Shown here one piece after another: positions 59,340-64,000 of a stretch of 64,000 bases of DNA; position 1 is the first letter of the stretch; each line of letters starts with the position of its first letter. Source of the stretch: Bradysia coprophila (taxonomy: Eukaryota > Arthropoda > Insecta > Diptera > Sciaridae); the NCBI RefSeq assembly GCF_014529535.1, contig NW_023503616.1:6620584-6684583 (forward strand), written 5' to 3'. Below the pieces are notes generated by a model. The model ran no database searches. It was not told the origin of the DNA and worked only from the letters and a program-made list of their open reading frames with translations. Position numbers and translations under genes: made by a program.

Positions 59340-59700
59340 GGCGATAATGAAAATGATTATCGATAATTATCAATTATCGATAATCGATAATTATCGACTT
59401 TTTTTATCGAAAATTATCAAAAAAATATCGATAATCGATAATTATTGATATTTTGATAATTATCAAGATATCGATAATTCGATATATCGATATTTCGGTC
59501 CGAAAATCCGATATTTATCGATATATTCCGATATATCGGTATATTATCATGAATTTTCAGATAAATATCAAAATATCGATATTTTGATAATTATCGAATT
59601 TCGATATTTTGATAATTATCGATAATTATTAAATTATCGATAACGATATGATTAATCGATTATCGATAATTTCTTTCGATTGATATTATCGATAATTTTG
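59340..59700. repeat. TATCGATA-rich degenerate tract
   Basis: About 360 bp consist almost wholly of ATCGAT, ATAATTATCGATA and related palindromic words with no fixed period. It behaves like a decayed microsatellite. TATCGATA is also the core of the dipteran DRE/DREF site, but here the density points to repeat expansion. Confidence 0.75.
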
Positions 59701-59838
59701 AACGCCTCCCATCCCTATAATTTATAAGTTTTTAGATGTTACCACTATAAGTCTTTCCATGTTTGAAACTTTGAGCATTCCGTTTTCAAGCGAGAAATTT
59801 TTTCCTTAATCAATAATAATCAATCAATATAATCAAAA

Positions 59839-59920
59839 CACTGAAAATAAAGTGGATTTGAATAAAACTGTGTTATAAAACATAAAATATCCTTATTCAA
59901 ATCCACTAGATTTTCAGTGC
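59839..59920. repeat. Small foldback (CACTGAAAATAAAGTGGATT)
   Basis: CACTGAAAATAAAGTGGATT running on to TGAATAA faces TTATTCAAATCCACTAGATT and TTCAGTG. Arms are about 27 bp, the spacer about 27 bp. Confidence 0.65.
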
Positions 59921-60210
59921 AAAAGACCAAAAGTTTGATGAATAAATTGTTTGAATTTTCAAATCTAAATATATGTTTATTGCAGCATTAGTACAGACTT
60001 ACATTGAAATAAAATCTCAATTTTTGGACTGAGGCAACTAATTTCAAGCATTTGCTTGAAGTGCGCTTCTAACGACTATAGACTTTGACAGCGAAGAAAT
60101 ACAATATGGGGCTTGTAGAAAACTGATGGCACAATTTTCTATCTTTCAAAACCTGAACATAGTTTGTAATTGAAATCTCAGTGAGATCTTAACAGATTTC
60201 TACCAATGAA

Positions 60211-60359
60211 TGTCAACACAAGGTATGGTCTAACGTCAAACTTTGTATAGAGCCGAGGACATAGCGATTTCATATAAAAAGAAACTCACCTCTCATGAGA
60301 GATGAGTTTCTTTATATGAAATCGCTATGTCCTCCGGTTTATATGAATAGACCATACCT
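60211..60359. repeat. Hairpin with about 40 bp inner arms
   Basis: GAGGACATAGCGATTTCATA running on to AGAAACTCA pairs with TGAGTTTCTTTATATGAAAT and CGCTATGTCCTC across a 9-15 bp loop. The outer words AAGGTATGGTCTA and TAGACCATACCT extend the fold. A single-arm copy lies at 56255-56345. Confidence 0.75.
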
Positions 60360-60619
60360 GGTTTATACTTTCATTGATTTCTACCTCATATCTGCATTAT
60401 CATCTCTCTGAAAAGAACTGAATGGACTGAACATCTGGACTCTTCCCAATCGCCAACATCACCTCTCTGTCCTTCATTTAAACACCAAACGTTTATAAGG
60501 CTGGGATTTAAATGACTTTTTTGTATTTGATAATCTGTCAGATCTGTCAATACACTTACTTTTTCAGTCCTATATTTTACGTTTCATATTTGTTTCTCGT
60601 AAATTTAAGTGACATCAGG

Positions 60620-61541
60620 ATGGGTGTTCCACAATTTTCAAAAAAGGATTTTGTACTCAATCTGATCGAGAAGAAGAATCAGCTCGAGCAAAATATTAAC
60701 AGCTTTGGCCAAATTTTGGCTGTGGTAAGTGTTAATGTCTATCGCTTCTCTCTATCGTCTTCTATAAATGCGACAACAATATTGATCGTTTTTTGCAAAC
60801 TCATTTTGCAGAACAATAATATTGGCATGAGAGAATCACTGATAGATGCCGATGGTTACCCGCGTAATGATATCGATGTCTATCAAGTTCGTCATGCTAG
60901 ACATCAAATAAACACTTTGCAGAATGATTTGAAATCTTTGATGAAAGAAATCGAAAAAGGTCTTGAAGGTAGGTGCGCAATAGAGTCTTTGTATAACGAG
61001 CCGTGCCAAAAAACCAATTTTATTTTCTTGTCTTATTGTTAAGCTTTCCATGCAGAATCCACTAGTAGTGGGCCTAGCGGACCCAAGGCCGCATCTTTTC
61101 GCTCCAATTCGGATGACATGGAAGTAGTTGAAACTCCCTTGAATCCTTTCGTTAGGGGTGAGCTCTTCGGCAATTTTACACACACCAAACTAATCCAAAT
61201 ATTTTTTTAGTCAATTTCGTGAGTCCCGGAAGTCCTGCCGAAGCAGCTGTATGTAGAAACAAAAACCGTAAATTTTGCTGGAATTGTGCCAAATAATAAA
61301 TTTTCCTTTTCAGGGTATCCGGTTCAATGATGAAATCATCGAGTTTGGATCGTTGAATGCATCCAATTTCAGAGAATTGACCCAAATAAGCGAAATCGTT
61401 AAGCATCGTCAAAATGAAAGGATACTCATTCGAGTTCAACGCGATAATAAGGTCAATGAACTGTGCTTGGTACCACAAATATGGAGCGGTCGAGGTTTGT
61501 TGGGCTGCAATGTCGTTGTTATCGAAGGAAGTTCTCGCTAA
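60620..61541 (+). CDS. PSMD9: 26S proteasome assembly chaperone PSMD9/p27
   Basis: Helps assemble the ATPase base of the 26S proteasome (family knowledge). Exons are 60620-60724, 60812-60968, 61056-61157, 61211-61248 and 61314-61541, giving 209 residues (human 223). The N-terminal helical part has DADGYPRNDIDVYQVRHARH, the best-kept family block, followed by QNDLKSLMKEIEKGL. A Ser-rich linker leads to a C-terminal PDZ-like domain with VNFVSPGSPAEAAG, then IRFNDEIIEFGSLN and WSGRGLLGCNVV. The start is the ATG that gives MGVPQF just before the first helix. Introns are 53-87 bp. It lies 818 bp before ADO on the same strand, with no sign of shared transcription. Confidence 0.94.
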
Positions 61542-62359
61542 GTTTTAATGCTAATTTTACACTCGCAAATTTTCACTGTAACCTAAACGAATCGCTATTA
61601 ACGGATTAAATGGTCGAATTTGAGCAAAATATTTTGATTGAAGTTTTCAAACGGCTGTGTTAGCATCAAGAGTAAATGAACGGGACGAATTATTTGGTTT
61701 GTTAATCCAACGACAACGACGTTTTTATAATTTTACTGTTACTTTGGATAGTATAAGCCAGCTGAGTCCGAGTCATTATGCATACCGTAAACGAACCAGC
61801 GAATCCTTTTTTATGAACTTAAGGAAATGCCGCCTTTACAGACGGAATTTGAAGACTGACACATTTTCTGTTTCTGAGTTTTACTTGAGTTTCTGATTTC
61901 TCCATATATGGAAAACGCACAAAAAACCAGTAAACCACGAAACAGAAAATGCGTCGGTTTTCAAAATTCCGCGAGTGTAGCTCCAATTAAAATGAATTCA
62001 AATGGAAGTTCAAATGCCAGACGAAGGAAAGGATTTTTTGAATAGTTGGGAATAAATAGGTTCATTTGAACTCCTCGAAGTCATATAGAAACACCCATGC
62101 GAATAAAACACATAATGAGAATGAGCACTAAGACCCAGCAGAAAAATCAATCTTGCAAATAAAAGCTACCGTCATTTGCGCGGGTACAGACCGAACTATC
62201 TCCGACAAAAATTTTGACATTCCCGAGTGTAGCGAGATAGAAATATGATGACAATTACTGTCAAAAGGTGATAATATTAAAAAAACGACGTAAACAAACC
62301 ACCATCAAAATTCAATTTTTCAAAAGTTGACTTAAAAGTCGAAGCAATTGTCGTGGAAA
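61542..62359. other. Intergenic stretch between PSMD9 and ADO
   Basis: It holds a family-A MITE (61837-61979) and probably the ADO promoter. I see nothing else. Confidence 0.6.
61837..61979. mobile_element. MITE family A, copy 3
   Basis: It begins TACAGACGGAATTTGAAGAC and ends CAAAATTCCGCGAGTGTA, 143 bp. Here the right arm is the best preserved. Relative to copies 1 and 2 the interior is inverted (AACGCACAAAAAACCAGTAAA against TTTACTGGTTTTTTGTG). Confidence 0.7.
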
Positions 62360-63153
62360 ATGTCTAGCCGTTTTGCACAAATACTTAAACATGCAATTAT
62401 TACTTGCCACCCAAATAATGCCCATTCATTCAAAACGAATTTCAACGATCTCAAAATACTATTGGACTCGCTGACAATATCCGATTTGGGACCAAATTTG
62501 TCGTCACATCTGTATTCAAAGAATTCTTTCGTTGAAACAAACAAGGCGCCGTGCACTTTCGTGAATATTTTCGAAAATGAAAATCTGGTAATTCGGCCCG
62601 TCTTCCGCTTTGTTTATTGTGCGTGTTCTAACACACTAAAAAACACTTTCAGGTGGTCAACATTTTCATCTTGAAGGAACGATACACAATGCCAATCCAT
62701 GACCATCCAATGATTCATGGAATTTTGAAAGGAATGGCCGGAAAATTGCTGGTGGAAAGTTATACGGCAAGCAACAACGACGAGGCGACATTGTCCGGTT
62801 CCGATGAGTATGGCACAATAATTATGGCTACAAAGGAAACGCCAATGGAACTGTCCGAATACACGGACTGCGCTACACTATCACCGAATCATTCCCAATT
62901 CCATCGAATTACATCACTCGAAGGACCGGCCGTATTGTTCGACATTTTAACGCCACCGTATGAGGCTGACATACCCGTGTATGGTCCACGAAATTGTTCG
63001 TACTATAGACAGGTCGTGCTGTTCGACGATGAACAATTTCAACATTTGGGATTGGAGCAAATACCACCGCCGAGTCATTTCTATTGTGATACGGGGCACT
63101 ATAAAATGCCTCAATCTATTTTGGATGAATTGAATTCCATGGAAAAGTCTTAA
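62360..63153 (+). CDS. ADO: 2-aminoethanethiol (cysteamine) dioxygenase, ADO
   Basis: A non-haem iron thiol dioxygenase of the PCO/ADO family. It oxidises cysteamine to hypotaurine and, in animals, N-terminal cysteines of proteins in an oxygen-dependent way (family knowledge). Two exons, 62360-62587 and 62653-63153, join in phase 0, giving 242 residues (human 270). The iron ligands are visible as H92 and H94 in MPIHDHPMIHG and about H160 in SQFHRITSLEGPAVLFDIL. The typical LTPPYEADI and late CSYYR blocks follow. The start is the ATG of MSSRFAQ. Overlapping ATAAATAAATAG near 63200 may serve as the poly-A signal. Confidence 0.94.
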
Positions 63154-63860
63154 TTTTCTTCAAAGTAGACGCAAATTTTGCCAAACCAATAATTTATTCG
63201 ATAAATAAATAGTATAAACAAACAAACACCTTTTGCCTTACAGTGGTATTATAAATACGCCGACAAAAAAAAAAAAATTGAAATATCTTTGACTAGACCC
63301 GTCTAATGTCATGACTAAGAAAATCTAAGAGAACACTAAAATTCGTCATGGTTAGTTAAATAGATGCACAATCGACCTTTACTCCCATTCACCTTTATTC
63401 ACATTCAACCATATTTCACCGACTATAATATGTATCGGCACACAAGCAGATTCGATGATTCGATGTAGAATCGAAAGTCTTTATCGCACAGATAAGATGT
63501 GAATGATGATAACGTGAAACCGTGTGATGCTTAACAAATTGCAAAATGTTTTACATTCACGTAAAACACAAAGTTGAGACATTCATCAAGAACAAAGAAC
63601 AAACAGCTAAATTCTGCGTCATATTCTGTCTCATAGATCAAAATTTTGTAAACGAAAATGGATATTGGAATGTTCTTCAAATTTATGGGGAATGATACGT
63701 GTCATCAATGTGCTAAAAGTCACAAAAAAGTCTCGTTAGCGTTGTGTGATCTTTTTCGATTAAGCTCCATCTTGTAGGCACAAGGTTCAATATAAACGCA
63801 ACTGTGACGAAAAAAAAATGATTTTACGGAAATCAAGTCACATTTCAACTCAAATCTTAC
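63154..63860. other. Intergenic stretch after ADO
   Basis: It holds the ADO 3' flank and AT-rich DNA. The right part may be an intron of the gene whose exon begins at 63861. I see nothing else. Confidence 0.5.
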
Positions 63861-64000
63861 CGACTTTTTACATCGAATCTTCATAATCTTGCTTTCGTAC
63901 CGCTTAACATGGTTCACCCAACCCATCGCTACTGTTTCGTTACTTTCTTCCGAATCAACAGTGACATCACAAACTTTGCGATCTTTTCGTAGGTTGCAAA
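63861..64000 (-). CDS. Probable exon of an unidentified gene, cut by the window edge
   Basis: A minus-strand frame open from the window edge to a GTAAGA donor at 63860. It reads about 46 residues, including DVTVDSEESNETVAMGWVNH then VKRYESKIMKIRCKKS. Codon texture and a good donor suggest a real exon, either internal or first. I do not recognise the family. Past the donor the frame continues without similarity to anything I know. Confidence 0.4.

Larger units (their letters stand above)
54578..60619. other. 6 kb gene-free stretch packed with dispersed repeats
   Basis: No gene is supported. It holds foldbacks at 55137-55212, 55422-55625, 58544-58697, 58728-58860, 59839-59920 and 60211-60359. 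Two blocks match 16150-16345 and 60211-60359, at 56148-56345. A family-A MITE lies at 56528-56678, GTACGTTTTA repeats at 57225-57450 and 59220-59320, a tRNA-like stretch at 59005-59085 and a TATCGATA-rich tract at 59340-59700. Confidence 0.65.

Noticed and set aside
1-64000. CRISPR arrays, operons, ribosome binding sites, rho-independent terminators
   Set aside because: The window is spliced eukaryotic DNA; hairpins seen are foldback elements and no regularly spaced direct repeats with unique spacers occur.

Overview
This is a gene-containing stretch of a nuclear animal genome, most likely an insect and probably a dipteran. The evidence is genes broken by many short GT-AG introns (about 55-120 bp), AT-rich spacers full of foldback elements, and proteins that read as insect-type orthologues. 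A fungus-gnat-like lower dipteran is possible, but the sequence alone does not prove it. There are no operons, CRISPR arrays or prokaryotic signals. I derived exon joins by matching splice sites, reading phase and remembered family motifs; none were tested by search or transcript.

Layout. 2514-6813 (+): folliculin-interacting protein FNIP, lacking its first exon here. 10235-20560 (+): SMSr/SAMD8-type ceramide phosphoethanolamine synthase, whose 8.5 kb first intron holds a 5'-truncated non-LTR retrotransposon. 24180-24962 (+): a small LRAT/NlpC-P60-like protein. 25341-26849: a duplicated piece of the SMSr 3' flank, split by a decayed hAT transposon. 29653-31177 (-): CCDC6. 32578-33065 (+): an ariadne-like N-terminal fragment. 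35572-36141 (-): gluconokinase. 37719-38944 (+): glyoxylate/hydroxypyruvate reductase. 41221-44449 (+): a secreted or surface Reeler-DOMON protein. 46528-54577 (-): a 1,522-residue SENP6/7-type SUMO protease (veloren). 60620-61541 (+): proteasome assembly chaperone PSMD9/p27. 62360-63153 (+): thiol dioxygenase ADO. 63861-64000 (-): the edge of another probable gene.

The genes are unrelated housekeeping and signalling functions: nutrient/TORC1 signalling, sphingolipid synthesis, SUMO and proteasome control, sugar-acid and glyoxylate metabolism, and oxygen-linked thiol oxidation. Nothing suggests they act as one system.

The unusual part is the spacer DNA. It is dense in foldback and MITE-like elements, several in two or more copies within 64 kb. 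These include a TA-flanked family with ACACTCGCGGAATT ends (three copies), a family with ATTCACGCCGTA ends, a 210 bp near-perfect hairpin inside the SUMO protease gene, a nested double inverted repeat, and a tRNA-like sequence held between the arms of an inverted repeat. I found no clear new multi-gene system. The strongest candidates for new biology are the tRNA-like hairpin, the hAT element carrying a second heptad-repeat reading frame, and the repeated motif inside FNIP.
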